A stretch of 64,000 nt of DNA from Spongiibacter thalassae (GCF_012272835.1 NZ_JAAWWK010000002.1:339451-403450), one strand, 5' to 3'; positions 40,059 to 48,974 are shown, counted from the stretch's first letter. Notes: generated from the sequence alone by a model not told the origin. Numbers and translations: made by a program.

Positions 40059-40604
40059 ATGAAGCGGCTGGTGTACAAGGTGGAGGATGTCGCAACTCTT
40101 AAAGAAGTGGGGGCGATGGTCAACCAGCCCCATTTGCTGGGCTGGCGTATCTCGGTGGTTAGCGACAGACCGGCGGATGTCGCGGCCGCCAATATGCGCA
40201 ATATGTCGCTGTTGCGGCGCAGCGATGTGCTTTCCTTCGGCTGGCGTGGGGGCTTATGGGGCGGCGTATCAAGCGTGTTGGCGATATTGTTGATTGGCGG
40301 CCTTTACGGCAACGGTGACGGTTTTGCTCAACAAGTACTGCTGGTGGCATTGCCGCTGTGCTGTGTTTTTTTTGGTGCCTGGGAGGGGGGCTTTCTTGGC
40401 TTGACGAAGGTTAATCCGGGGTTGCGGCCCTTTATGGCGCAGGTCGAGGCAGGAGCGTTTATTGTGATTGTCGATGTGAGGCCGGAGGACGAACGTCTGG
40501 TTAAGAAACTGATGGGCCTCTGCGGGTCGGAACAGCTCGCCGAGTATTGCAGTCGAATATGGACGCTGCGCGGGCCGACCCGCCCCCGGCGAGGTGCGTC
40601 GTGA
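40059..40604 (+). CDS. membrane protein of unknown function in the switch operon
   Basis: A 181-residue protein with a small N-terminal domain (about 1-55, KRLVYKVEDVATLKEVGAM), two membrane helices at about 64-83 and 90-115 (glycine-rich, separated by a short GNGDG loop), and a C-terminal domain (VEAGAFIVIVDVRPEDERLVKKLM). The split domain around a glycine-rich hairpin resembles DUF1269-like stress proteins, but the match is weak and I give it no function. AAGGAG sets ATG 40059. Its TGA stop overlaps the GTG of fleN, so the two are translationally coupled. It is not part of known flagellar operons. Confidence 0.8.
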   Translation: MKRLVYKVEDVATLKEVGAMVNQPHLLGWRISVVSDRPADVAAANMRNMSLLRRSDVLSFGWRGGLWGGVSSVLAILLIGGLYGNGDGFAQQVLLVALPLCCVFFGAWEGGFLGLTKVNPGLRPFMAQVEAGAFIVIVDVRPEDERLVKKLMGLCGSEQLAEYCSRIWTLRGPTRPRRGAS

Positions 40605-41443
40605 AGCCGGTTCAGGTAGTCGCGGTCACCGGGGGGAAGGGGGGCGTTGGCAAAACCAATATCGCGATTAACCTGGCGGTGGCATTAGCCCAATCCGGTC
40701 AGCGTGCCGCCGTACTCGATGCTGATTTCAGTCTGGCCAATGTCGATGTGCTGCTGGGATTACATGCGGACAAAACCATCGAGCATGTGTTTCGCGGTGA
40801 GTGCAGTCTTAGCGACATTATTCTGACCGGCCCCGCAGGGATACGCATTATCCCTGCATCCTCGGGGGCGCGGGCGTTGACCAGGCTTACCAGTCTGGAG
40901 CAGGCGGGGCTGATTCGCGCGTTCAGCGACCTCGGTGAGCAGCTCGATGTACTGGTGGTCGATACTGCCGCGGGGATTTCCGACGGGGTGCTGACTTTTG
41001 TCAATGCCGCCCGTGAGGTACTATTGGTGCTGTGGAACGAGCCTTCTTCGTTCACCGATGTTTACGCGTTGATCAAGCTACTGAATCGCGATTTTGGCCG
41101 ACGGCGGTTTAGAATAATGACCAATATGCTTGACAGCGATGCCGAGGGGCGAGAGTTGTTTCGGCGACTTGTCGTTGTCTGTGAGCAATTTCTTGACGTC
41201 AGCCTGCTGTACGCCGGAGCGATTCCCTTTGACCCGGCGCTGGCACGCGCGGTGAAAAAACAGGTGCCAGTCATTTTGTCGGAGCCCAGTGCGCCGTCGT
41301 CGCGGGCAATTCGTTTGCTCGCACAGGAGGTGGCGTCGTGGCCTCTGTCCGGCAAGGCAACAGGCAGCCTGGAGTTTTTTGTCGAATCGTTGTTTAGTGT
41401 GCCGGCCGCGCCGCAGTGTAAGGAGCGACAAGTCGATGAGTAA
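40601..41443 (+). CDS. fleN: FleN/FlhG-type MinD-like ATPase
   Basis: ParA/MinD-family ATPase that sets flagellar number and, in polar flagellates, binds FliM/FliN and antagonises FleQ. The 280 residues have the deviant Walker A GGKGGVGKTNIAINLA at 11-26, LDADFSLANVDVLLGL, DTAAGISDGVLTFV and the family-specific C-terminus WPLSGKATGSLEFFVESLF, very close to Pseudomonas FleN (WPLPANPRGHLEFFVERLV). GTG 40601 overlaps the preceding stop (GTGA). In Pseudomonas fleN is followed by fliA; here cheY follows directly. Confidence 0.93.
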   Translation: MKPVQVVAVTGGKGGVGKTNIAINLAVALAQSGQRAAVLDADFSLANVDVLLGLHADKTIEHVFRGECSLSDIILTGPAGIRIIPASSGARALTRLTSLEQAGLIRAFSDLGEQLDVLVVDTAAGISDGVLTFVNAAREVLLVLWNEPSSFTDVYALIKLLNRDFGRRRFRIMTNMLDSDAEGRELFRRLVVVCEQFLDVSLLYAGAIPFDPALARAVKKQVPVILSEPSAPSSRAIRLLAQEVASWPLSGKATGSLEFFVESLFSVPAAPQCKERQVDE

Positions 41444-41921
41444 GGACAAGCCGGAACTCTCGGTAGAGTCGTCGCCAGACCCCTTTGGCAACTATGATGA
41501 GCTTCCCACTTTTCACAGTGCCGGCCCGAGCGGTGACAAGCTGGATATGCGCATTCTTCTGGTTGAGGATTTTGCGACGATACGACGAATTATTCGCAAC
41601 CTGCTCGCCGATTTGGGGTATACCAATGTCAGTGAGGCCGAAGATGGTATGGCGGCCCTGCCCATGTTGCATAACCAGCGCTTTGATTTGCTGATTACCG
41701 ATATCGTGATGCCGGAAATGTCGGGGATGGAGCTGCTGAAGGCGGTGCGCGCCGATCATCAGCTTGAGAATTTGCCGGTATTGATGCTGACCTCCGACGC
41801 CAATCGCGACAAAATTATCGAGGCAGCCAAGGCCGGCGTCAGCGCCTATATTGTCAAACCCTTCACGGCAGCGATGCTGGAAAGCAAGATCAAGCAGATT
41901 TTTCAGCGCTTGAATAGTTAA
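41436..41921 (+). CDS. cheY: CheY-like response regulator
   Basis: A single-domain receiver of 161 residues with a 37-residue N-terminal extension not found in ordinary CheY (about 125). The domain begins MRILLVEDFATIRRIIRNLL, the chemotaxis-type CheY sequence. Phosphorylation site Asp89 is in LLITDIVMPEMSG, with acidic residues Glu44 and Asp45, Thr119 in VLMLTSDAN and Lys141 in YIVKPF, so all switch residues are present. AAGGAG precedes the ATG, which overlaps the fleN end by eight bases. It would be expected to bind the FliM N-terminal peptide when phosphorylated. Confidence 0.92.
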   Translation: MSKDKPELSVESSPDPFGNYDELPTFHSAGPSGDKLDMRILLVEDFATIRRIIRNLLADLGYTNVSEAEDGMAALPMLHNQRFDLLITDIVMPEMSGMELLKAVRADHQLENLPVLMLTSDANRDKIIEAAKAGVSAYIVKPFTAAMLESKIKQIFQRLNS

Positions 41922-41942
41922 AAATTCCTTATTTTTCAGTTT

Positions 41943-41960
41943 TTATGCGCGTGTGCATAA
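41943..41960. repeat. 18-base palindrome in the cheY to cheA-like gap
   Basis: TTATGC and GCATAA flank a six-base centre (GCGTGT). It lies 21 bases past the cheY stop, in a 199-base gap. Having no T-run after it, it looks more like a protein-binding site than a terminator. A second, weaker inverted repeat (CCCAGCC / GGCTGGG) is at 42000-42032. No clear promoter was found in the gap. Confidence 0.5.
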
Positions 41961-42120
41961 TTTCGCTGCTCTGTCCCCCGGATTTTGTTCGCTTTGTGAC
42001 CCAGCCATTACTGCCCAACTCATGGGGCTGGGATAATTGCCGGTGGCTGTTCCGGCTTTCCGTATTCGTGTCTGTTGCGGCGGGATATCGCCGTAGTTTC
42101 ACGAGGCAAAGAGAGTGGAT

Positions 42121-42924
42121 GTGAGCGAACACGAAGGCATTCTGGCAATTTTCTTATCCGAGGCTGAGGGCATCGTCCACAGCCTGTTTGCGCAGCTGGA
42201 AGAGTTGCAGTATGGCTATGACGGCCAGCGCATTCTGGATGATATTCACCGGGGCTTCCATACCTTGTATGGCGGCTCTGCGGTGTTGCAGCTGGAGGAA
42301 TTGGCGGAGTGCGCGCAGCTCGCCGAGCGGGTGCTTGATCGCCTGCGTATGCGGCGTATTTCTCTGAGTCCCAGTCTGGTGTCCTTGATTATTGGCGCAA
42401 CCAGCGCCATCGAGGCGATGTTGTCGAGATTGATTGAACATCAGACTGTGCGCCCGATACCGGAAGAGCTGAAGACGCGTTTGTTGCGTGCCGCCGGCCA
42501 GGAGAGAGAGTCTGTCGCCCCGCCGCGGCCACCGGTGGTCGACTGTGATCCGCTCAGCCATTTCTTTTCACCGAGCCAGCCGCCCAGCGAACAGAGGCTT
42601 AAGCCTGCTGGCGCAACCTTTGGCAAGGGCGCGTTGGAGCAGCTCTTGACGGGCTATGCCGCCACATCTATAGCCGCAAAAACAGCGTCACCCTCGGCGT
42701 CGGCTGCCCGAGTGAACGATGCCGTCGCAGTGCGGGAGCGTGACGGGGAGCCGGCCACTGATGCGCCGCATATCATTGACCTGATCCGTGAGCTGGCCTG
42801 GGTCAGAAATCGTTTGATGGGATTCAAGCGGGAAGAGGGCGGCGACAAACTGAATAAATCCCTTGCCTATCTTGATCTGGTCACCCGCGACATGGAGCAA
42901 TGGCTCGAGCGGAACCGCCTCTAA
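42121..42924 (+). CDS. kinase-less CheA-like phosphotransfer protein
   Basis: A 267-residue protein corresponding to the first part of CheA only. Residues 1-125 are the P1 (Hpt) domain: IHRGFHTLYGGSAVLQLEEL keeps the phospho-accepting His47 but has Tyr where CheA has Lys (IFRGFHTVKGGAGF in Pseudomonas). A disordered Pro/Ala-rich linker follows. Residues about 222-267 (DLIRELAWVRNRLMGF, KSLAYLDLVTRDMEQWL) match the beginning of the P3 dimerisation helices. The ATPase and CheW-like domains are absent and the gene ends cleanly at TAA 42922-42924. GTG 42121 is preferred to GTG 42115 because of GAGAG upstream. Either a relic of cheA or a retained phosphate relay. ccmA follows 185 bases later. Confidence 0.8.
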   Translation: MSEHEGILAIFLSEAEGIVHSLFAQLEELQYGYDGQRILDDIHRGFHTLYGGSAVLQLEELAECAQLAERVLDRLRMRRISLSPSLVSLIIGATSAIEAMLSRLIEHQTVRPIPEELKTRLLRAAGQERESVAPPRPPVVDCDPLSHFFSPSQPPSEQRLKPAGATFGKGALEQLLTGYAATSIAAKTASPSASAARVNDAVAVRERDGEPATDAPHIIDLIRELAWVRNRLMGFKREEGGDKLNKSLAYLDLVTRDMEQWLERNRL

Positions 42925-43109
42925 CGCCAAGTTACCACGTGCAGTCCTCTGTTCTTATTCCCCGCAAACCACACCATTAACACTGGCGGCGCCGCATCGG
43001 GGCAAAAGCTGGCGGCTGCGGGCAGCGAAGCCGCCGCTATTTCGTATATACTTGGCCGCGTTTTAGGCGCACTGATATCGGGTGCGCAGCTTTGAACGGA
43101 GAGGTGCGG

Positions 43110-43742
43110 TTGGCTACGGCGTTGGAAATTCGGCATTTGTACAGTGAACGCGACGAGCGTGTGCTGTTTGCCGACTTGTCTATCAATCTGCGCCCGGGTG
43201 AAATACTCCAGCTTGCAGGGCCCAATGGCAGTGGCAAGACCAGTTTGTTGCGTATTCTCGCGGGGCTGTCGTCCCGCTATGAGGGCGATATTGACTGGTG
43301 TGGTCAACCCCTGCGCCACCAGTGGGTGGATTATCGCCAGCGTATGCTGTATTTCAGCCATGGCAGCGGCATCAAACCCCAGTTGACCGCCGTGGAAAAC
43401 CTGCGTTGGTCCTGCGCGATGCGTGGACAGGCAGTGACTGACGGAGAAATTTACGCTGCCCTGGACAGAGTGGGCCTCGGCGGCTTTGGCCAACAGGCTT
43501 GCTATACCCTGTCTGCGGGGCAGCAAAGGCGGGTGAACCTGGCCAGACTATTTTGCATCGACGCCTGTTTCTGGTTGTTGGATGAACCCTTTACCGCTAT
43601 CGATCTGGCCGGTGTCGCCGAAATTGAACACTGGATTGCCGAATTTGCCGAGGGTGGCGGTATGGTGATGTTGACGACCCACCACCCACTGGCGATTGAT
43701 CGTCCGGTGATTCGGGTTGACCTCGGCGGTGGCATATCATGA
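43110..43742 (+). CDS. ccmA: haem exporter ATPase CcmA
   Basis: ATPase of the CcmABCD complex that releases holo-CcmE during cytochrome c maturation. The 210-residue ABC protein has Walker A GPNGSGKTSLLR, the signature LSAGQQRRVNLARL, Walker B CFWLLDEPFTAID and the switch TTHHPL. GGAGAGG 5 bases ahead supports the TTG at 43110; a TTG at 43092 would add six residues. First gene of a complete ccm operon. It overlaps ccmB by four bases. Confidence 0.94.
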   Translation: MATALEIRHLYSERDERVLFADLSINLRPGEILQLAGPNGSGKTSLLRILAGLSSRYEGDIDWCGQPLRHQWVDYRQRMLYFSHGSGIKPQLTAVENLRWSCAMRGQAVTDGEIYAALDRVGLGGFGQQACYTLSAGQQRRVNLARLFCIDACFWLLDEPFTAIDLAGVAEIEHWIAEFAEGGGMVMLTTHHPLAIDRPVIRVDLGGGIS

Positions 43743-44425
43743 AGCGTATGGGCGTGTCCGCGGTGTTTGTTGCGATTCTACGCCGGGATCTGCGCAGCGC
43801 CCTGCGCAGTGGCAGCGAATGGGCCAACCCCTTATTGTTTTTCGCCATTGTCTGTACCCTGTTTCCCCTTGGCATCGGGCCGGATGCCAGACAGCTGGCG
43901 CTATTGGCACCAGGCATTCTCTGGGTAGTGGCGCTGTTGGCGTCGATGATGGCCACCGACAGCCTGTTTCGCAGCGACTACGATGACGGGACTCTGGAGC
44001 AGATGCTGCTTAGCCCGATGCCAATGTATCCTTTGGTACTGGCGAAAATTCTGGCCCACTGGCTGACCAGTGGTCTGCCGTTGTGCCTGATGTCGCCCCT
44101 GTTGGCCGTCATCTTGCAAATGCCAATGTCAGGGGTTCCGGTGCTGGTCGTCAGCTTGCTGATTGGTAGCGCTATTTTGAGTTTCATTGGTGCCATTGGC
44201 GCGGCGTTGACGGTGGGCTTGCGCAAGGGGGGGCTGTTGCTGTCGCTGATCGTGCTGCCCCTGTATATTCCCGTACTCATCTTTGGCAGTGCGGCGGTCA
44301 AATCGGCCATCGACGGCGTGGTGTATTTACCTACGCTGGCGTTACTGGGGGCCTTGTTTATGCTCGCCGTCGCCCTGGCGCCATTGGCGGTGGCCGGGGC
44401 ACTGCGGATCAGTGTAGACCAATAA
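43739..44425 (+). CDS. ccmB: haem exporter membrane protein CcmB
   Basis: Membrane partner of CcmA. The 228 residues form six hydrophobic helices. Family segments such as LLFFAIVCTLFPLGIGPD, GTLEQMLLSPMP and LPLYIPVLIFGSAAV are present. The ATG overlaps the ccmA stop (ATGA). Confidence 0.95.
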   Translation: MKRMGVSAVFVAILRRDLRSALRSGSEWANPLLFFAIVCTLFPLGIGPDARQLALLAPGILWVVALLASMMATDSLFRSDYDDGTLEQMLLSPMPMYPLVLAKILAHWLTSGLPLCLMSPLLAVILQMPMSGVPVLVVSLLIGSAILSFIGAIGAALTVGLRKGGLLLSLIVLPLYIPVLIFGSAAVKSAIDGVVYLPTLALLGALFMLAVALAPLAVAGALRISVDQ

Positions 44426-44503
44426 TGTCGAGCAATAATGTGGGCAGGTAGTCTGGTTCGAATGGAACGAGTGTTCCCGAATGTGGTGATATAGGACAAT
44501 AGA

Positions 44504-45277
44504 GTGGCAAATTGGGCTTGGTTTCATAAATGGGGTTCTCCGCGCTGGTTTTACCAATTCAGCGGACGGCTGTTGCCGTGGCTGGCGGTGCCCGGCCTGT
44601 TGCTGTTTATCGGCGGCTGTGTGTGGGGGCTGTTGTTTGTGCCCCCCGATTTCAAACAGGGCAACAGCTTCCGTATTATTTATGTGCATGTTCCCGCCGC
44701 CGCCGTAGCGATGGGGGCCTATATGTTTATGGCGACCGCCGCGGCGGTACACCTGATCTGGCGAATGAAGCTGGCGGCCATGGTGATGAAGGTGGTCGCG
44801 CCGATAGGTGCCTCACTCACCTTTTTGTCGCTGGTCACCGGTGCCGTGTGGGGTAAGCCCACCTGGGGAACCTGGTGGGTGTGGGATGCGCGCATTACTT
44901 CGGTGTTGATCCTGTTCTTTCTCTATTTGGGGATTATCGCCCTGCACCAGGCCTTTGAAAATCGTGAGGCCGCCGCCAAGGCCTGCGCCGTGCTGGCGAT
45001 CGTCGGCGCAGTGAATATCCCCATCATCTATTGGTCGGTGGAGTGGTGGTACAGCTTGCATCAACCCGCCAGCATAAAGTTTATTGGTGAGTCGACCATT
45101 CACCCGACGATGCTGCGGCCCTTAATGGCTACGCTGTCCGGCATGTATTTGTTGTTTGGTTGGCTGGTGCTGCTGTATACCCGAGCTGAAATTATCGATC
45201 GCGAGCGCAACACCCGTTGGTTACAGGATATGTTGTTGACTGATCGCCCCGCCGATTCAGCAGAAAGGGGTGCGTAA
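44504..45277 (+). CDS. ccmC: haem delivery protein CcmC
   Basis: Transfers haem to CcmE at the periplasmic face. The 257-residue protein has six membrane helices, the tryptophan-rich WWVWDARITS motif (within TWGTWWVWD) and the flanking periplasmic histidines in YVHVPAA and ESTIHPTML. GTG 44504 has AGGA upstream. A 78-base gap separates it from ccmB, the largest inside the operon. Confidence 0.95.
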   Translation: MANWAWFHKWGSPRWFYQFSGRLLPWLAVPGLLLFIGGCVWGLLFVPPDFKQGNSFRIIYVHVPAAAVAMGAYMFMATAAAVHLIWRMKLAAMVMKVVAPIGASLTFLSLVTGAVWGKPTWGTWWVWDARITSVLILFFLYLGIIALHQAFENREAAAKACAVLAIVGAVNIPIIYWSVEWWYSLHQPASIKFIGESTIHPTMLRPLMATLSGMYLLFGWLVLLYTRAEIIDRERNTRWLQDMLLTDRPADSAERGA

Positions 45278-45468
45278 TGTATTTTGAAAGTGTTGAAGCG
45301 CTGCTGTACATGGATGGCCACGGCAGCTATGTCTGGTTTTGTTTTGCGCTGACCTTCGCGGTACTGGTCGGGCTGATTGTCCAGGCGCGGCGTCGGAATA
45401 GAACCGCGCGCCAACTACTGGCGTCGGCTGCCCGTCGCCGCCGCGCAGAGCAGCGTTCACCCCAGTGA
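45277..45468 (+). CDS. ccmD: haem exporter protein CcmD
   Basis: Small membrane subunit needed to release holo-CcmE. The 63 residues have one helix (about 19-36) preceded by [11 protein letters not shown] and followed by a strongly basic tail ([15 protein letters not shown]), the standard CcmD layout. Its ATG overlaps the ccmC stop by one base (TAATG). Confidence 0.92.
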   Translation: MYFESVEALLYMDGHGSYVWFCFALTFAVLVGLIVQARRRNRTARQLLASAARRRRAEQRSPQ

Positions 45469-45487
45469 TAATTGGATAGAGGTAATA

Positions 45488-45958
45488 ATGGCAATGCACC
45501 CCCTGCGCAAGCAGCGACTCGCCATCGTCGTGTTTATTTTATTGGCCGCCGCCGCGGCAGCGGCCTTTCTGGGCTATGCCCTGAGGGAAAACATCAACCT
45601 GTTTTACCCCCCTGCGGATATCGCAGCGGGCAAGGCGCCCCTGGACCGCAAAATTCGCGCGGGCGGCATGGTGGCAGAGGGCAGTGTTCAGCGTGCGACC
45701 GACAGCCTTAAGGTGCGCTTCGTCGTCACCGACTACAGCGCCAGCGTACCGGTGCAGTACGAGGGGATTCTTCCGGATCTCTTTGCCGAGGGCGAAGGTG
45801 TGGTGGTGACGGGGCAGCTTGCCGCCGATGGCGTATTTTACGCCGATGATGTGCTGGCTAAACACGATGAAAACTATATGCCCCCCGAGGTCAGCGACGC
45901 CCTGGAAAAATCGGGTAAATCGGCCCCCTATTCCGGACAGGAGAGCACAGGCTTGTGA
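45488..45958 (+). CDS. ccmE: haem chaperone CcmE
   Basis: Periplasmic haem chaperone that binds haem covalently. The 156-residue protein has a membrane anchor (about 8-29), an OB-fold domain, and the haem-binding HxxxY motif in [12 protein letters not shown] near the C-terminus. AGAGGT before ATG 45488 sets the start. It overlaps ccmF by GTGA. Confidence 0.95.
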   Translation: MAMHPLRKQRLAIVVFILLAAAAAAAFLGYALRENINLFYPPADIAAGKAPLDRKIRAGGMVAEGSVQRATDSLKVRFVVTDYSASVPVQYEGILPDLFAEGEGVVVTGQLAADGVFYADDVLAKHDENYMPPEVSDALEKSGKSAPYSGQESTGL

Positions 45959-47943
45959 TAGTTGAACTGGGGCATTTTGCGTTAATTCTCGGCCTGTGTT
46001 TTTCCCTCGCACTGGCGGTGCTGCCGATGTATGGCGTCGTGCGCGGCGACGTGCGCTGTATGAATGCCGGTGGCCCGCTGGCGGTGGCGCAGTGCCTGTT
46101 TGTTACCCTCGCAACGGCGGCGTTGCTCTACGCCTTTCTCAGCGACGATTTCTCGGTAGATATCGTTGCCGCCCAGTCCAATACCCGTTTGCCCACTCCC
46201 TATAAATTCAGCGCACTGTGGGGCGGTCACGAGGGCTCGCTGCTGCTTTGGCTGGAGATTCTGTGCCTGTGGACATTGGCGGTGGCGATATTCTCCCGGC
46301 AATTACCCCGGGACATCCTCGCCCGGGTGCTGTCGGTAATGGGCATGATTGCGGTGGGCTTTTTCAGCTTTTCGCTGTTCACTTCCAACCCTTTTGCGCG
46401 ACATCTGCACAATATTCCCGCCGATGGTCAGGATTTGAATCCACTGCTGCAAGACCCGGGAATGGTGATTCATCCGCCGATGCTCTATGTCGGCTATGTC
46501 GGGTTTTCCGTGGCCTTTGCCTTTGCCATTGCCGCGCTGTTAAGTGGCCGCATGGACGCCAGCTGGGCGCGCTGGTCACGGCCCTGGACCAACGTCGCCT
46601 GGCTGTTTCTTACCGTGGGCATCACCCTTGGTAGCTGGTGGGCCTACTATGAGCTGGGTTGGGGTGGTTGGTGGTTCTGGGACCCGGTAGAAAACGCGTC
46701 CTTCCTGCCGTGGTTGGTGGGCACCGCACTGATCCATTCGCTCGCCGTCACCGAAAAACGCGGGGCATTCAAAAGCTGGACACTGCTGTTGGCGATTTTT
46801 GCCTTTTCACTGAGCCTGCTGGGAACCTTTTTGGTACGTTCGGGGGTGTTGACCTCGGTACACGCCTTTGCCGCCGACCCGACCCGGGGCATGTTTATTC
46901 TCGGCTTCCTGTTTATTGTGGTGGGCGGCTCACTGACCCTTTACGCCTTGAAAGCACCTGCTCAAGCCCGTAGTCATGGATTTGGCTTGCTGTCGCGGGA
47001 GGCGCTGTTGCTGGCCAATAACATCCTGCTGATTGTCGCAGCGATGACGGTATTGCTGGGCACCCTGTTTCCGCTGGTGATGGACTTTGCGGGCCTGGGT
47101 AAATACTCCGTCGGCCCTCCCTACTTCAATGCTGTGTTCGTGCCAATTTGCTGTGTGTTAGCGGTATTGATTGGCATTGGGCCAAGCACCCAATGGAAGC
47201 GCAGCAGTACGACGAGCTGGCTGCGGGCGATGGTGGTCGCCGCCATTGCGTCGTTTATTCTTTCGCTTATTCTGCCCACCCTGTTCGGCGGTGAGTTTTA
47301 CCTTGGTGCAACCCTAGGAGCTCTGCTGTTTTTCTGGATTGTGTGCAGTTCACTGGTCAGCGTGCGCCACAAGGTGCGCAATGCCTCGTCGCTGCTAACG
47401 GGCTTGAAGCGTCTGACGCCGTCCTATTACGGTATGTTGCTGGCCCATCTGGGCTTTGCCTGTGCGGTATTGGGTGTGGCGATGATCAGCAGCTTTCACG
47501 ACGAACGCGATTTGCGCATGACGGTGGGCGAGCGCGCTGAAAGCGCGTTTTCCTACGAAGTTCGCTTTGATGGCATAGAGGCGATCACCGGGGCAAATTA
47601 TCAAGGCCAGCGGGGCAATTTCAGCCTGTATAAAAACGGCGAGTATCTGCGTGACCTCCACCCGGAAAAGCGCCGTTATCATGCCCGTGCCAGCCAGGTG
47701 ATGACCGAGGCGGCGATCGACGCCGGACTGTTCCGCGATATCTATATTGCCCTCGGTGAGCCGGTTGGTGAGGATGCCTGGGCGGTGCGTATTCACGTAA
47801 AGCCCTTTGTGCGCTGGATCTGGTTGGGCGGCGTATTAATGGCACTGGGTGGATTGCTGGCGATTGGTGACAAACGCTACCGCAGCAGTGCAGGGCGGTC
47901 GCGGAGCGAGCTGCCCAAAGGGGAGAGCTATGCAAAGACTTAA
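45955..47943 (+). CDS. ccmF: cytochrome c haem lyase subunit CcmF
   Basis: Core of the haem ligation complex. The 662 residues contain about 15 membrane helices, the WWD motif [19 protein letters not shown], haem-ligand histidines in [11 protein letters not shown] and [12 protein letters not shown] [12 protein letters not shown], and a large C-terminal periplasmic segment. GTG 45955 overlaps the ccmE stop. It overlaps ccmG by 14 bases. Confidence 0.96.
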   Translation: MIVELGHFALILGLCFSLALAVLPMYGVVRGDVRCMNAGGPLAVAQCLFVTLATAALLYAFLSDDFSVDIVAAQSNTRLPTPYKFSALWGGHEGSLLLWLEILCLWTLAVAIFSRQLPRDILARVLSVMGMIAVGFFSFSLFTSNPFARHLHNIPADGQDLNPLLQDPGMVIHPPMLYVGYVGFSVAFAFAIAALLSGRMDASWARWSRPWTNVAWLFLTVGITLGSWWAYYELGWGGWWFWDPVENASFLPWLVGTALIHSLAVTEKRGAFKSWTLLLAIFAFSLSLLGTFLVRSGVLTSVHAFAADPTRGMFILGFLFIVVGGSLTLYALKAPAQARSHGFGLLSREALLLANNILLIVAAMTVLLGTLFPLVMDFAGLGKYSVGPPYFNAVFVPICCVLAVLIGIGPSTQWKRSSTTSWLRAMVVAAIASFILSLILPTLFGGEFYLGATLGALLFFWIVCSSLVSVRHKVRNASSLLTGLKRLTPSYYGMLLAHLGFACAVLGVAMISSFHDERDLRMTVGERAESAFSYEVRFDGIEAITGANYQGQRGNFSLYKNGEYLRDLHPEKRRYHARASQVMTEAAIDAGLFRDIYIALGEPVGEDAWAVRIHVKPFVRWIWLGGVLMALGGLLAIGDKRYRSSAGRSRSELPKGESYAKT

Positions 47944-48493
47944 GTTGTTTTTACCGCTGATTATATTCGTCATTATGGCGGCGATATTCTTTGGCGTGGA
48001 GCGGCGGGTGCAGACGGGCGACTACGATCCCATGGCTCTGCCATCTGCGCTGGTTGATCGCCCGCTGCCGTCTTTCTCATTGCCGACCCTCGACGGTGGG
48101 CAGTTGAGCAATGCCGAGTTACCCGACACCTGGTTTCTGGTGAATGTTTGGGCAACATGGTGCCCGAGCTGCCATTTTGAACACCCCTTTCTGGTTGAAC
48201 TGAAGGAGGAGGGCGTGGCGATTCTCGGCGTCGATTACAAGGACAAACTCGTTCCCGCCCAACGCTGGCTGGACGAAAAGGGCGACCCCTATTTCGCGAC
48301 CCTGTTCGATAAGGTGGGTACCTTCGGGCTGGACCTGGGTGTTACCGGTGCCCCGGAAACCTATCTGGTCGATGCCGAGGGCATCGTGCGCTTCCGCTAC
48401 CAGGGTGCGCTGGACCGGCAAATCTGGGACAAGGTCTTTGCGCCGCGCATCGCGGCGCTGCAAGGAACTGTCGAGGGAGGTGACAGCCAATGA
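47930..48493 (+). CDS. ccmG: thiol:disulfide interchange protein CcmG (DsbE)
   Basis: Membrane-anchored thioredoxin that reduces the apocytochrome CXXCH motif. The 187-residue protein has an N-terminal helix (about 5-23) and the active site WATWCPSCHFE. GVDYKDK and the cis-Pro loop VTGAPETYLVD are also in place. GGGGAGAG sets ATG 47930 inside the end of ccmF. Confidence 0.95.
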   Translation: MQRLKLFLPLIIFVIMAAIFFGVERRVQTGDYDPMALPSALVDRPLPSFSLPTLDGGQLSNAELPDTWFLVNVWATWCPSCHFEHPFLVELKEEGVAILGVDYKDKLVPAQRWLDEKGDPYFATLFDKVGTFGLDLGVTGAPETYLVDAEGIVRFRYQGALDRQIWDKVFAPRIAALQGTVEGGDSQ

Positions 48494-48969
48494 GACTGCT
48501 CTGGCTGCTTGTTGTTACCCTGTTGAGTGTCAGCGCTTATGGGGTGATCGAAACCTACGAATTCGACACGGATTTACAGCGACAGCGCTACAACGCCTTT
48601 GTTGAGGAGTTGCGTTGTCCGAAATGTCAGAACCAGAATCTGTCCGGGTCGGACTCCGCCATTGCTGTTGATCTGCGTCGTCAGGTCCACAGCATGATTA
48701 TGGATGGCAAGTCCGATATGGAAATTACCCAATATATGGTGGATCGCTACGGTGACTTTATCCTTTATAAACCCCGTTTTAGCGGCGCATCTCTGGCCCT
48801 GTGGCTGACACCGCTGGTGCTTCTGGGTATTGGCGTGGGGGTGTGGCTGACGATGTCGGTGAGACGCAATGTTAGCCAGCCGGCGCCGACAACCCTGGAC
48901 GACGCCCAGCGGGCGAGGCTGGAGTCCCTGCTCGAAGACGATAAATCAGCCAACGGCGAGGGGCGGTAG
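48490..48969 (+). CDS. ccmH: cytochrome c maturation protein CcmH
   Basis: Thiol-redox component of the ligation complex. The 159 residues have a signal/anchor, the LRCPKCQNQNLSGSDS motif with its CXXC pair, and a C-terminal membrane helix (about 105-125). It corresponds to the N-terminal half of E. coli CcmH; the other half is the next gene, as in Pseudomonas. ATGA overlap with ccmG. Confidence 0.95.
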   Translation: MRLLWLLVVTLLSVSAYGVIETYEFDTDLQRQRYNAFVEELRCPKCQNQNLSGSDSAIAVDLRRQVHSMIMDGKSDMEITQYMVDRYGDFILYKPRFSGASLALWLTPLVLLGIGVGVWLTMSVRRNVSQPAPTTLDDAQRARLESLLEDDKSANGEGR

Positions 48970-48974
48970 ACGCA

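Noticed and set aside
42000-42032. CCCAGCC / GGCTGGG hairpin as a terminator after cheY
   Set aside because: The loop is 19 bases and no T-run follows.
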